Shown: positions 45,576-59,319, numbered from the stretch's first letter. The stretch is DNA of 64,000 nucleotides from Epiperipatus broadwayi (GCA_028023455.1 JAQFVV010012434.1:5672264-5736263); one strand, 5' to 3'. The notes: a model not told the origin generated them from the letters alone. Translations and numbers: made by a program.

Positions 45576-48500
45576 GGACTACTTCAATGTAAATGGATTT
45601 TAAAAATAAAGGAATAAAATTAGATATCTGAAGCTGATAATATGATATATTAGTATTCATTAAGAATAAAGTTTATTATTCTTCAGTCATCAATCATCGT
45701 CCATTGTTCAGAATTCTTCTTGTGTGATGTTGACATCTTTTCCCACAAATTATTTCACTATCGATTAAAGTTTCATTTTAAATTATATAGATGAAGTACG
45801 CATATAGTTTAGGCATTTCAGTAGGAATAAATAATTACATTATTTTCAATTAAAACAATGGCATTTTATCCTATGGCAAGTAGTCTTTACTCACGATGCA
45901 TTTTTTATACTTATTATCTTCTTAAAATAATTTAGTTTAAATATGTTTTTTGAGAATTTATCTGCTTTAAAATTCCAAATTAGAATGAGCCTATTGTGAG
46001 TTTCTCTAATTAATCAAATATATATATAATTTCATTTTGAAATTACAATTAATGATACTAAAGAGTAATTTATTTATTCTTTTTATTGAGTGAGATTAGA
46101 GTTATTTTCTAATAAAATTTTTATCAATAAGAAAATTTATTCAAACTATTGATCCATCTTTAATATGTATGGAATTCAAACAGAGCAAAATGACTATGCA
46201 TAGTGGCCAGATCATTGGCAAAAGATAAAATTAATTTTGAAATGATTTAATCCAGCTTTTGTAGTAGAATCGATTTCCAGTAGCATGTGTTAAATATACT
46301 ATTTGATTTTCATGATTTCATATTCGATTATTGTTGAAATTATTACAATTAATAATTATATAATTAAATTCTAAATTTTATTTCCTTTGTGTTTAGTTAC
46401 TAAGATGCAACTTGACCTAAGGTTATCTCCATGTTTATGTCTTGATTAATGGTTTTAGTCATCTTAAAAAAATCATTATACATATATGATTTTAAAACTA
46501 AAAGATTTATTTTGATTTAAAACAACTACTTGTTTAAACTGACTTTTGTTATTAACGTTTTTGTAGTTTAACCTTTAAAGATAGCCATCTTTTGCTATGT
46601 AAATAAGTTGACATTGATATAGAAAGTGGAGTTATTTACAACTTTATTAAAAATGACTCTTTAAATCGTTGAAAGTTAATTTACTTAATTAATTGAATAA
46701 AATGTATTATCAAATATTTAGCAAGCATAAATAATGAGGACTAAAATTTCATCAAGTTTGATCCAGAGGTACCTAATTTGCTTCATAAATGGTGATTTAT
46801 TATATTCTAAGTACCTATTTGGATTAAAATTATATCACATGCTATATGTTTTCAATAAAACCAAATAAATGTGCCAACATTTTAATATTTAAGTTCAAAG
46901 TCAGAATGCAAAAATAAAGAAGCCAAACTATAAACCTTTACCAACTCAAGATCTAGTTCTTGATTATCTTCTTGAATATTGACTTTTCCTTCATAATATT
47001 TATTTCTTTTCTTTTACTAGAAAATGCTGGAGAAATCTTTACTCTGAAAGGGATTATTTCAAATTTATTCACTTTTATTTTATATTGTAATAGGATATAC
47101 TCCAAAATGTTCCCTTACTGATTAAATGCACATTGAAAAATAAGTTTTATAATGAAGCATACTTTTAAGTTTTCATTCACAATTTGCATTGAATAATATT
47201 ACAAATATTTGCATCATTTATTAATAAAGTTAATATAAATTTAGCTGTATATCTGCAAACAGCATTTTAATTATTGAACCAATGATTCTTAACTAAAGAG
47301 AGATATATTTCTTAATCAGCTAAAGTAACAATGTCAAAATTTACAACAGATCCATTTCAAAGCCATACAATCTGTCAACAGACATTTGGGAATCTGATAT
47401 ATATATATTTCATTGTTTTGCTAACATTTTTTCTACTTGATGACAAATAAATTATCTTCATCAAGTGATTGAGGATATTTTTTAAATATGATGATGCTAT
47501 TATATATATATTGATTATAATTTATTAACACTGATGTAATGAAAACACTGGGTAGTTTGTATCTGATGCTATTTGTACACCTTGGTAAGAACATTGCTAT
47601 TTAGTCTATATTTTGCTATAAAAGGCTATTTTCTTTAGATGATTATTTATGATTCCTATCATATATTTCAGTTCATAATTCTATCAGTCATTAGTTTCAA
47701 ATTGAGTATTATAAATAATTAGAACAATAATAATAAGCAACTAAAATCAATTTGCAATAATCAAGCATATTTCTTAAGAACAGCAACAACAATAATAATA
47801 ATTACAACAAAAATAAGATACTTTCTTCAATTATCATTAGTAATATTATTTATAAATTAATGTTACATTATTGGAAAATAATATATATTTTTTACTTATA
47901 AAACAATAAGAAATAAGAAAATTTGAATATGAAGTCTAAAGGGAGACTATATGGATCACAATAATTTTTAAGTTGATGCTAACTAATAATAAAACAATTT
48001 TAAAAATATTTCACTTAAGAATGAAAAATAAAATTAAAAAAAAGTGCTTCTAAGCTTCTGCATTATATAACGAACTCACATGCAGAAGATTTTGGTTCAT
48101 TACACGGGGAATATTAAATAGGATTATGCTAAAAATGAGTTACAAAGGGAAAAAAAGTTACATAGAATTTAACAATAGTGATCCAAAATTGGAAGTTGGT
48201 TACAAGAAGGAAAAAGAAGTACCAAGAATGTCGTAAAAAAAAAAAAAATTAATTAATTTGATTAAAACGTTTCCTGACAGAGTTTATTTGCAGTTCACAA
48301 TTCTGTTTTCTTATATTTATAAAATATAAATATTATTAGAAATCTTTAATTCTGAAAGGCTGATGATTTATTTATATAGCTGAAATCGAAGTATTTTATT
48401 ATTATTATTCAAGCAAAATTGGATTTCCATATGTACATAATTTTTTTTAAAATTATGTATGTATTTTAGATGATTTGCTGAAATAAGAATACCATCAAAG

Positions 48501-49399
48501 AATCTCTGGGCAAAAACACTGTAATCAATTAGTCAACATTTGGTCATCATCAGCGATAAATTGTTATTGCTTTCCAACAATCATTTAAAATACATATAAA
48601 ATAATAACTATTATTAAAAATCTCTAATTTTGCATTTATGATGGCGAAATCATATATGAAATTAAATTCCCATCTGCTTATAGTTTATTATATAGCATTT
48701 ATTAAAACTTTAATGAAATATTTATTTTAATTTTTGTTTTTATTTTTCAGTTATTGTATACGTATATTAAGCTCATTGTCTGAATGCAATTTAACAATCT
48801 AGGTAAACAGGTTCTACAATAAAACAATAACTAATTTAATCCTAAAAAATATTATTTCTGCTTTAATAAACATTCTTTCTACTAAACGCCTTTACGTAAA
48901 TGCATTCGATATGAATTTATAATCAAAATTATAATATAACCAATAAGATTATAGTTAAAAATTTCAGGTGTATTTTCTGTTAATAACAGAAGTTAAATAA
49001 TAGGTATACCAATAATAACAATGGCGATTGTAACGTTTCCTTAATAAATTGAATTTGAAAAAAGTAAATAAACTGTATCATTTTTTTGTCTATATTTAAT
49101 CTTTTTTTTAAAAAAAAAAAACTACAATAAATGTTCTTTTTTAAAAATAATAAAAAAATTAAAATAAAATATCTTTATTGAATTTTAATACTTTCATTTT
49201 TTAAAGTAAAAATAATATTTTAGTGCTCTCGCTCATACATTCAAGTCGCGCATTCATATTCAGACTTTTAATTTTACTTTTTATTAATTAATATGAAAAA
49301 GACCCTCAAGAGGGCAGAACTTGTCACACTTGTTTTTTTTCTACCTTGATTTGAACTCCAACTTCAGGAAATTTAATAATGGCTGAAAATGACACGTTT
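45576..49399. other. AT-rich interval, no gene seen
   Basis: Long A/T-rich stretch with AT microsatellites (47395-47410, 47500-47512) and A-runs. No frame with a domain. Confidence 0.5.
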
Positions 49400-49800
49400 C
49401 TTCTCAAGCATTGACAAATAATTCCAAATATAATGATCGGTGACCTTTCTGCGGCCAAACCTGACCCTCCACTTTCCAAGAACTGCAATTACTTTCGCTG
49501 GCATCCAAAATCAAAGGTTGCCGAAAATAACAATTAAATTAGTGACGGAGCCATCCTCTTAAAAAGGTTGGTAGAGACCTCTCACATTATAATGGAGTGT
49601 GAAAGCATGCTATAGAAGCTGTTACAGTTAAAAGAATGTTGGAGGTGCGTTTTTGTAGAAGATCAAATTTGTACAACGGCATCAGTTAAGTTGATAAAAC
49701 TTGAAGTAATGTGATGGCTAAGAAACCTTTCAAGGTTTACCCTGAATGATTTTCTTATCGCATTGGGATTTTATTTAGCAAAATAAATATATAAATATTT
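49400..49800 (+). pseudogene. Possible LINE 3' coding relic
   Basis: It is markedly less A/T-rich than its flanks. One frame reads ETSHIIMECESM near 49580-49620, similar to the E-x2-H-x5-C part of the zf-RVT knuckle, then KLLQLKECW and KLIKLEVM. The first Cys pair is not seen, and stops interrupt the frame. An alternative is an unrelated old repeat. Confidence 0.35.
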
Positions 49801-50409
49801 TATTTCAACAAAAGTTTTTAAAAGAGTTAATACGATTTAATTTTATTAATGAAAAATTTATAAATTAACGTTAAAACCATTCAAAAATTTTAACTTCTTG
49901 CTTTAAAGATTGATTTAAAGTCATCTTTAAATAATTCTTTTAAATGATGCAAACATCACTGTCTAATTACGTATAAAGCTCGCTCTGTTTGATGTTATGA
50001 AAGAGCAACCTTCTAAGTAATTTAAAACAGTGAATTTACTTCCTCTGGAGAAAAGAAATAAAAGGAAACTCGACTAAAAAAAAATCTATAATTTGATATG
50101 TTCTTTAAACCGTGCTGATTATAAAGGCTTAAATAAGCTTTCAGTGACTAACTGTTTATACAACATATAGATTTTAAATGATGGTCGTGGAAACTAAGCG
50201 ACAACATATATTCTCATATAATTTATATAGTACAATGTTAAAACTTATGCCAGGTTGATTAATAAATGTTATTTTAAAAAAAATGTTATAGGTGAGGATG
50301 GAAGGTACTGTATTACTGAAATAAATAAATCTCACTTTATATTTTGTCAACCTAAATATATATAATAATATCTTTGTAAATTTAGTAAACATAATTTATA
50401 TTACTATCA
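49801..50409. other. AT-rich interval, no gene seen
   Basis: No recognisable feature. Confidence 0.4.
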
Positions 50410-50750
50410 TCATCAGCCATTAATATTCATCGCATATATTTTCCCCCTTCAAAATGATCAGAATATCCTTGGTTTCATCATTCCATCACAAATGAGAACT
50501 TTTTCTAGAATTCTGATACTATCAAAAATTGCCTTGGTGTATTGATTTTTTCCCTTTTTGCTATATGCTCATTTATCTTTTACAATAACATCACGAATTA
50601 TAGTTTGAACAGCAATCCATTCTAATCCAATCTTTATTTCATTTTGACTTCAAACTCCATGTTTTACAACCATAAGTTAAAAGTGTGCTACTTTTATTAA
50701 AAACTCTTTTTCAAAGATAAAAGCTACAATTCTTTCAAATATCAATAATA
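50410..50750 (-). pseudogene. LINE RT C-terminal relic
   Basis: On the minus strand TLLTYGCKTWSLKSK (about 50690-50645) matches the LLYGCETWxL block that follows the RT domain in many LINEs, and IRMDCCSNYN follows. Stops are frequent. The opposite orientation and spacing exclude a simple single copy with the relic at 51.1 kb. Confidence 0.45.
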
Positions 50751-51074
50751 TCAATAATTATGCGCTTATAATGTTCGTTAAAGAAGTTATATATATTATT
50801 AAATTTATTTAAAGCTTAGCGCTTTCAAAGCTCTATCATAGAATAGTATTTGCAATCTATTCTAATAACATCTAAAGTTTCATCTATCATCTTTTATATT
50901 TTTATCCATGCAATTTAAAAATTAACACCTGTTTGAATATCAATCTTTATCTTTTTTTTTTTTTTTTTCAAATATTGGTCTCATGTTAATTTATATTGGT
51001 TAACAATTATCAGATCCCACATTAACAATAAATTTATATACTTTAGATTATATGTATATATTACTGATATCATT

Positions 51075-51330
51075 AAACGAATTAAGAGACTCAAATGGGG
51101 CTGGTCTTAATATATTGCTAGCAGAAATGATAATAGATGCACAGTTGAAGCCTTACACTGGATTTCAAGAGATTGTTACATCCTAAAAAAAAAAAAACAA
51201 CAGCATGTGAGATGGATGGACAAGATAAAGAAATTTGCTGATGTGATGTGGAAAAGAGAATCAAGAGACCGGAGAAACTGAATTAAACTTGGGAGACTTT
51301 CATTCTGCAATTAATGGCCGAAAATGATAA
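51075..51330 (+). pseudogene. LINE 3' terminal coding relic, RTE-like
   Basis: The plus strand reads RIKRLKWGWS, ARRNDNR, ALHWISRDCY, RWMDKIKKFADVMWKRESRD and RRN near 51080-51290. This is the order LKWRWAGHxARMxDNRW, WIPRD, RWxDxIxxFAGxxWxRxAxDRxxW at the C-terminus of RTE/craniate-type LINE proteins. Stops and an A-run frameshift show decay. The frame ends near a TGATGGTGATGG-like simple tail. Confidence 0.65.
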
Positions 51331-51334
51331 TGGT

Positions 51335-54088
51335 GATGGTAGTCTTGTTTTTATTTTATGTAATTTATTTTAGCTGGATATTATTCAGACAAAAAAATGT
51401 GTTCTTGTTATATTAGCATTTGTTTTCAAGCACGGGTGGGTGTGTGGCGCAACTGTTCCCAAAAGCTCTTAATATAAAATAGATAACTAAAAATAATAAA
51501 CTAGCTGAGCACTTTCAAAGGATCTTGCCTTCATAATCATGGCTTGCTACTATATTTGACTTAATCATACATGTTTGTTTGTTTTTTTTTACTAATGGAA
51601 TGCTAAAGGGTATTTGACATGAAATTAATGTTTCTTTCAAAAATTTGTTGTTAATGTCAATATCTAAAATTGATGAACTATTTAATATTTTTAGATCAGA
51701 AATCTTGAGAATAAGCTGATATTGTTTTTATTGATTTATGTTAAAAAATATCATTAAAGATTGATCCCCAAATATAAAGCCATAGCACAACAAACATTAC
51801 AGAGGTCAATATACATCAGAGCACTCTAAGTCTATTCAATCAATCATGAATTTCACAATTGTTATAAAGTATATGCCATTTCAAAGTTATTGTTTTCTGT
51901 TGCAGATGTTATGATGTAGAAATAAGTGTGTTACAAGAACAATCAATTATGAATTGAAGACAAATAATTGTATCTGTTTTTCCTCTAAAAGAAATCTATC
52001 AGACAAACAGCTTTTTCCAAACTGTAAAATATCATATAGGAAGTGTAATGCTTTGGACAGCCATAATGTTTTCTACATTCTATCATTATTCTACATAGCT
52101 TTTATGATATAAAGATTGTTTCCAGACAGTAATGTCATTATACAGGATAATGCTCTAATTTGTATGACATCCACTTGATTTAAAAAATACAAGGAAGATA
52201 TACATTTCCCATAATTTCCCCAATAACTAATTTAAATACTATTGATTTTTGTGAACTGGTGCTCAACAGCAAATGGAGAGATTGATATATTTTATCAATA
52301 TCTCTCAGAGAACAAAAGATTCTATGAAAAATCATTAATACATATATATATTAATATAATTAATTCCATTTAATATAGAATAAAAATAGATTTTGATAGA
52401 AATATTGGTCTTACACTATTTTAATAAAGTCATATATATATATATATGAATGGTGAATACTATTATTCTGAAACCCATGAATTTGAACATAATTAATATT
52501 GAAACATTTTTATCATTCATCATGTCTGACCTAGAAATATAGATAAAGATTTCAAATTTTGTAATATTATTTACTAAAAAGTTAAATTATTAAAGAAATG
52601 TGATCAAAGCTTATTTCTTTGTATGCTATGTGAATGCATTAACTTTAATTATGTTCAAAATATAAGGCTTTTCAAGATAAATAATAACAGAAAACAAATG
52701 ATGCAGTAATCATATTTATTGACTTTAATTTACTTAGAAAAATTCACTTATAAAAAAACTTGAAATGATAAAACACCAAATCAGTTTATTCATTGTTGAT
52801 TTTTAACTATGTACAAAACACTAAACAAAAATTTTGCAAATATTTTATCTTCAAAATATAAAAAAATAATGATAGTGAATCACCTGATATCTTTTTTATG
52901 TCAGCATATATTGCTAAAAATTGTAATTTATAAAACAGTATATAAAAATGTGCAATTTTTATTGTTATTCTTTCTGCCATATATATATATAATGCAAAAA
53001 AAAAAAAAAAAATTATAATCAAGTAAACATAAATAATCAATTTCAACTTATTTTTTTATACTTTATTTAATTTTTTTTAAAAGATTTACTAATAGCATTT
53101 AAATTATGCTAACCAATTACATTTCACTTTGTTCTAATAATGTGGTTTAAATTTATTTTTCATTTATTAATATATATCTTTAACATTCTAATGTCTGCTT
53201 ATGGTAAATCTGCATAAAAATTCAGTAGGAAAATAATATACAGTATACATGCATATAACATGTTACCTAATAAAAAAAATTTACATTCCACTGTAATGGC
53301 AGAAATCGCATGATTGTAAGTCTTTATAGTTTATTTTAACAATTTTCGGATAAAAATTATTTTTAAAAAAATTATAGAAAAAATGAATCTATGGAGAATT
53401 CCTACTAATTGGACATTTTAGAATTGACAGATATTTTCATAATAAGTATTGATATTAATAATTATATATCTTTATTAATAATTTGCATTATACAGTGAAG
53501 ACATAAATTATGCTGTATCAATGTACACAACTTCAATTATATGGTATTAAAAAAAATGTAAGCAAACAAAAATGTAAATAAAAAAAATAAAATTTTTTAT
53601 AAATTTAATATATTTTATGATACCCAAGCAGTCATTTTTCCTATCTTTGAATGTTGTATATGATCAAATTTGTAAATAAATTTTACAATATGTGAGCAGC
53701 CATTTTTCCATCTTTAAGCACTGTACATGTTCATGTTTATTAAGGAAATTTTTTCAGTTTATGCTGAAATGACAGAGATTTATTCTTTTTTATTATCCTT
53801 TTTGAATGTGATATGCAGTATTTTGTGTAATAAAATATTTTCAAAGCATAATGCTAAAAGTTTTACAAAATTTTAGAACATACTTAAAGTTGATATTAAC
53901 TTTAAAATGTCAAACAATTAGAAATAATAGTTTACAATTTGAGAAATCTTAATCTATAATTAGAGAAATCATAATTATAATTAGACAAAACATAGTTTTT
54001 TAATAATGACATTATTATTAAATTTCTATAAGAGAAAAAAGTTATTGAAAAAAAAAGCATATCATGCAGAGCATATTTGATTGTCATG
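51335..54088. other. AT-rich interval, no gene seen
   Basis: No gene. (AT)n at 52434-52447 and 52979-52990, an A-run at 52996-53011. Confidence 0.5.
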
Positions 54089-54100
54089 AAAGTCAAACAT

Positions 54101-54181
54101 GGTAGCCTAGCAGTTAGCATAGCTGACTTCCAAGCAGCTGGTCCAGGTTCGCTTCCTGGTAACACTTTGAGATATAAAAAA
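54101..54181 (+). repeat. tRNA-like retroposon 3, with 12-bp target duplication
   Basis: AAAGTCAAACAT occurs at 54089-54100 and 54182-54193. The body has a box A-like GGTAGCCTAGCAGTTAGCA, anticodon loop CTTCCAA (anticodon TCC), a perfect T arm CCAGG-TTCGCTT-CCTGG and a tail CACTTTGAGATAT plus A-run. The TTCGCTT loop is the same variant as in copies 1 and 2, with a different anticodon. Confidence 0.8.
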
Positions 54182-54612
54182 AAAGTCAAACATTTTTCTA
54201 TTCACCTCATTTGAAAAATAAGAATAGAATATTATAAGTTTAATACTCCTTTTTTTTTCAGAGCATTATTTTTTAAAAAAAATTTTTTTTACATCTCATT
54301 TTATTTTTTAATTATATTTACATATTTTAAAAAATGGTTAAAATTACAAAAAACAAAAACTGACAAAAATTACAATTTAACAATAAGATGTGAAAATAAA
54401 AACTACACCCTTTAATAAATGAATTCTAAATTTAAATATTGTGATCATCTACTATATAATAATATTTATGTATTGGCTTTTGAATTAATTTAATTAAGTA
54501 AATCAATATTAACAAAATTTTATTCATCAAATGTAAAGTTTTCATTATATATATATTTATTTTAATTAATTTAATAGTGAAATCAGTATTAACAAATTTT
54601 ATTCTACAAACA

Positions 54613-54680
54613 TATTAGCTCACTTGTTAAGAGGTTTTCTTGGAAAGTTTAAGGATATGAGTTTGATTCTAAATGTGACC
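54613..54680 (+). repeat. Degenerate tRNA-derived sequence
   Basis: TTAGCTCACTTGTTAAGAGG resembles an A box with D-loop and GAGTTTGATTCTAAA resembles a B box with T loop, about 40 nt apart, then TGTGACCA. It lacks the TTCGCTT loop of the other three, so it belongs to another tRNA-derived group. No A tail. Confidence 0.4.
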
Positions 54681-54689
54681 ATATTTTTT

Positions 54690-56803
54690 TCATTGTTAAT
54701 TCAAAAATGTGAACATACCAACATAAACACAGACAGGGCAAATTAACATAAAAGCATTTGAAATAATGTGATTTTTATTTTTATAAAAGGAATGGTATGA
54801 CATATGATTGATGATTACTTCTATGTTATTTTCATCAAAATTTTATGAAGATTAAAATAAATCTTTTAACAAAATTCTATTTTAAAACTTATATATCAAA
54901 ATTCATAATTTGTAAATAAATTTTAAAGCTAATAATTTTTAAAATGTTTAAATTTTTCATTTTTATTTTACAATAATGATTATATTTTTTCATGGTATGT
55001 TAATTTTATGACACATATAATATTTGATATTTAACATGTTTGTGTGAATTGAAGTTATTATAAAAATTGTATCTCCAATTAAATGGATAAATATTACACG
55101 GTAACAAGTGGTAAAATTAATGTTAAAGCAACAAGTAAACAAATTCTTTTTTAAGAATTTGTTCTTTTTATTATTGTAATTATTTGAATGACAATTCAAT
55201 TTCATAAAATTTCTCAGTCCAAAAAAAGCCAAGTAAAAATAATTTTGGAATAATATGTTCAAACTGTGCGAATGTGTGTGTATATATATATGGAAACTAT
55301 TTGATATCTAGCTTTAACACTTATAAAAATAAATAATGCAAGTATTTTTAACATATTTATTTTCCAAGAATGCATACTAAAAAACTTTGATATGTCATAT
55401 AATATTGGAGTCATATTACTGTTGTATATTTATGAGTATTTATAAGTGGCAATGTGTGATCTCATATACAGCTGTGACTTTTTATGAAATCTGGTGTAAA
55501 ATATTTACACAGTTTAATTTAATAAAATAATTTTTCCCACTTTTATTAGCTCAAATAAACTGAATTTACAATAATTTTTTTTAAAAATTTACCTAACCTC
55601 AATATCTATATATATATATATAATAGAAAAGTTTTACAAGTTTAGAGATTTAAATGATAGAAATTTAATGAGAAATCTCTGTGTATTTTATAAATAATTT
55701 TTCAGATATATAATAAAACAAAGCACCAATTTAGAGAACTTCTTCTTTACCCTGGATAGCTAAGTCCAAATACATCCCTAAAATCATCACAAATCATATA
55801 TATATATTGTACCGGTCAGTTTTGTTTGTTCATATAACAAGATCTAACATCTAGGCAAAAGTATCTTGAGTCCAATCATGTGCAAGATACATAAGTCAGG
55901 AACACTCATGAATTCTGCCCTATTTGCCTATTTTCCAGATCTACCAACTTATGAGCAACAATCCCAATGATACTGATCTAATTTATCTCTCTCCACTGGC
56001 ATTGTAAAGCAGAGACACAAAAAGACTCTAATTTAAAATTATATGACAGATTATTTTAGCACAAATATAAGTTTGACCCGTTTAAAGGCCGTGTCCTTTC
56101 ACATTCATTATATATAGAGAAGATTAGCGGGAGATCATCTAGTCAGGGCGAGCATAATTTAATAACTAAAATATTAATATTTAAATAAAAGAAAACAATG
56201 ATTCTGCAAATTTATGATATATATAAGATTTATTAATTTATATAAAATATGCATAAATGCTTGGTTTATTATTTAATTAATCATCATTGGTCTCTTAAAG
56301 TACATAGAATTTGAATGACATTTATATGGTAGCAGGTAAATCATATGACATTTGTTTATAACTTAGAAAATGACAACTTAAATTATTATTTTATTTTATA
56401 GCAGCTCGCTCATATGCAAATAATTTATAAATATACTGATGAACAGTTGATTTAGCGCTATGAGGAAATATATTTGCGAGATACCAATCCACCCCCAGAA
56501 AGAACAAAATATAGCACTTAACCGATTTAGCTTACAAATATTATTTTATGATTGAAATATTAATTTTATTACAAAAATATATTTTTATTAATAGGTGAAA
56601 GGATCTCAGTTTTTTTTTACTAAGTGAGAAACGTGTGTGGGATAGCTTGTTAACATATATAATGGTGTTGCAAAAAGACGCGCATATAAAAATATTAATA
56701 AATATAATAAATAGATCTGCTTAGTAGAATCATAATATTATGGTTTATGGGCATTCATAGTTTTGAGTTATGGCAAGAACTTTAAGAGAGCAGTATATGC
56801 ACG
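54690..56803. other. AT-rich interval with one weak exon-like spot
   Basis: Near 55915-56007 an acceptor-like TTTGCCTATTTTCCAG is followed by an open frame IYQLMSNNPNDTDLIYLS ending PLAL-stop. Nothing else supports it. Other segments (56070-56160) retain CpGs without a recognisable feature. Confidence 0.3.
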
Positions 56804-57112
56804 ATGGCAGAATTAGATGATACAATCTTGGATCTGAAAAATGTGCTTCCAAATTGAAGGATGAAGAATAGTGACCGAATTTCTTCTGCTACTTTGGCAG
56901 GTTCAGTTCACAGAATGAAGGTGTCAGATATTAATAACAATAGACCAGGTATTTCCCAGAGTGAACCCTATGTCAATAGCTCATACAACAAAATAAGTCC
57001 CATGGGGGGGGAGTTTTCCAGCCATGTTCTTGGACTTGGAATGAATATATGGGATCCGGATTACCGAAAATCCCAGGGAACGAAGTACGAAAACACATAT
57101 ATGTATATTTGA
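56804..57112 (+). pseudogene. Coding-like segment of unknown origin with one in-frame stop
   Basis: From ATG at 56804 the frame reads MAELDDTILDLKNVLPN, then TGA, then continues RMKNSDRISSATLAGSVH and on to a stop at 57110-57112, 102 codons with a single stop. Codon use is less A/T-biased than in the surroundings, and MAELDDTILDLKNVL could be an amphipathic helix. A donor-like CCAG/GTATTT lies at 56947. It may be a first exon or a retrocopy broken by one mutation. I do not recognise the protein. An eight-G run encodes the GG of SPMGGEF, a likely mutation hotspot. The ATG at 56861 gives the undisturbed 83-codon part. Confidence 0.35.
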
Positions 57113-57738
57113 ACATGGGGGCCTGTTTGCATGCAATGCTTGGAACAAAAGACATATAATATTTTAACACTAATGATGAATGAATTATAACCTATATATA
57201 TTGGGAATGTCCAACATAATAGTATGACTAAAATATTAAACAGTAATGGATTATTTAAACTTATTACTAAAATACATAATCATTAGAATAGAGACTCCCC
57301 TTTCCCCTTACTTTAATTTATCTATAAACTTCCCACAACATTAAATAAATATAAGAATTCAGTTATACATGCTGTTATATTATACTAAACATAATTTAAA
57401 CATATACGAATGAGGTGGTGGTTATTAATTTCAAAATAACAGACTTAACTTCATATAACAAAATTCAGTTTAAGGTTAGCACTTATTATTCAAATAAAAT
57501 GAAAAACATTTCTTACAAAAACAGATTTCTGTTTTACTACAACAAACTTATGAGATAATTAATTTGTTTTCCCCAAATTCGCAAGTGTTTGCTAAGATAA
57601 AATAAGACTTGTTTTAATTCAACTTAATCTAGTCACCCCATAAAGTAGAGAGGGGGAAAATAAAATAAAAAAAGGAAAACTATTAACTGGTGAATTTGCG
57701 GAATTATTGGCATATTTAAATATATAGAACATAACAAC
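57113..57738. other. AT-rich interval, no gene seen
   Basis: No recognisable feature. Confidence 0.4.
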
Positions 57739-57970
57739 AGTTTTAACAAGGCTGTAAACCTTAGCAATGAGCGTCTGAAAAAATTGTCACTAGGGACCTC
57801 TGTAGGTCTTTAAAACATGCTTACGCTATGAAGAAAAGAGAGAATCCCGAATCCCTTCTTTACTTCGACCTACTTTTATAGCGTAAGCATGTGTTTTAAA
57901 GACCTACAGAGGTCCCTAGTGACGATTTTTTCAGACGCTCATTGCTAAGGTTTACAGCCTTGTTAAAACT
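57739..57970. mobile_element. Nearly perfect foldback element (MITE-like)
   Basis: Left arm 57739-57829 starts AGTTTTAACAAGGCTGTAAA; right arm 57878-57970 is its reverse complement with one substitution (TTGTCAC against GTGACGA) and one 2-nt insertion (GCATGTGTTTT). The 48-bp spacer is purine/pyrimidine biased. Such near identity in decayed surroundings implies recent insertion or arm conversion. Superfamily is not determined; no clear target duplication. Confidence 0.9.
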
Positions 57971-57974
57971 ATTA

Positions 57975-59254
57975 CTGAAATAATAGTGAGCATTTAATAA
58001 AATTTATAATTAGAACATAATAATGAAAATTATAAAATATTATTGCTGCATGAAGGTGAAAGAAAAATATTACATTTATTTAATAGAGGCTCAATGATAG
58101 CAAGAAATTAAAGAAAGTTATATAGTGGTAAGTTAATTACAAATCATTTTAACAAAATATTAAATTTCTGGTCGAAGGACCAGCTAATAGAATGATATTT
58201 TAAATTATATACAGAGTTATTAGCAATAATTAAAGAAGGCTGAATTTAACAGTTTGTACACTAGGCAGTGGCGAGATTTCTTTTACCTTTATAAAATTAG
58301 TGACAATCCTAGATGATTCAGTATCTGTTGGGATTGGTGAACTAGATCTAGATTTCATCAGTCAGACAGATAGCATTTAATTATTCAGTCTCTAAGCATA
58401 TTACAGTTCATGGGTAATGGGATTCAGAGCTATGATTGCAGGAAAGAACATGTTTGAATGGAGAGAAAGGTAAAAGTTTCCACTACTCACTATAAATTGA
58501 ATTATTGTCATGACAATCATGGATTATCTCTACCGTTGCTGTTTAAATATTATGATCTCCTCTATGGATTCAAATCTAGCAGTATTTATACTATTTTTTT
58601 GTTGATATTAGAATGCATTTAACTGCTAGACCTGAGGCACTTTATCCATTTAGCAGATCTGGAATTTGCTGACTGGTTGCACCTTTTGTTTAAGTAAGTT
58701 TTAAAAACAATGCACTCAGAATTTCTCCAACGATTGTTTTAAAATATGATCTATAATTTTAAAACAAATTTGAAGTGGATAAAATTTCCACTAATAGATT
58801 CTTACATTATTCTATAAAATTGTCATATATTTTAGATGAACTAATTGGGTTTCTAGTAAATTGTCTTAATTACATTCAAGAATATTCTTACAAGGATTGC
58901 ATCATTTTTTGACTGCTATGATTAAAATAAATAATAAATTAAATATAATTTTAAAAATATACAATAATATAATACATTTACCTTTTATATAGGTTTTAAA
59001 ATTAATCTTCCCTCACCTATAATATATACACATCCATTATGCATGCATATGAATTAAAATAAAATCAAATATTTATTTATTAAAATTAGTTACATTAAGA
59101 TATATATATATATCAGTTATCATTTTATTAGTTAAGGTACAAAATATATGTATTAATAAATACGTATACATGTGTAAGGATGGATTTGAATATGGCTTGG
59201 TAGTGGGAGATTCTGAGTGGGTTGTGAAGCTTGATCTGAGTATCAGGTCAACTG
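57975..59254. other. AT-rich interval with a short open frame
   Basis: The stretch 58245-58380 is open in one frame (TLGSGEISFTFIKLVTILDD and on to a stop) for about 50 codons and is less A/T-rich, but I recognise nothing in it. Confidence 0.3.
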
Positions 59255-59256
59255 CT

Positions 59257-59293
<37 letters not shown>

Positions 59294-59316
59294 TATATAT
59301 ATATATATATATATAT
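59255..59316. repeat. (AT)n microsatellite
   Basis: Two (TA)n blocks separated by TCATA. It sits at the left edge of the 59.3-kb duplicated segment. Confidence 0.9.
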
Positions 59317-59319
59317 AAC

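Noticed and set aside
48535-48570. CTGATGATGACC on the minus strand
   Set aside because: No GAAA at a workable distance and no paired stems.
53932-54189. 85-codon minus-strand frame
   Set aside because: Its compositionally distinct part (PGSEPGPAAWKSAM) is the antisense of the tRNA-like retroposon.
58245-58380. About 50-codon open stretch TLGSGEISFTF and on
   Set aside because: No start, no match I recognise, and no splice signals of convincing strength.
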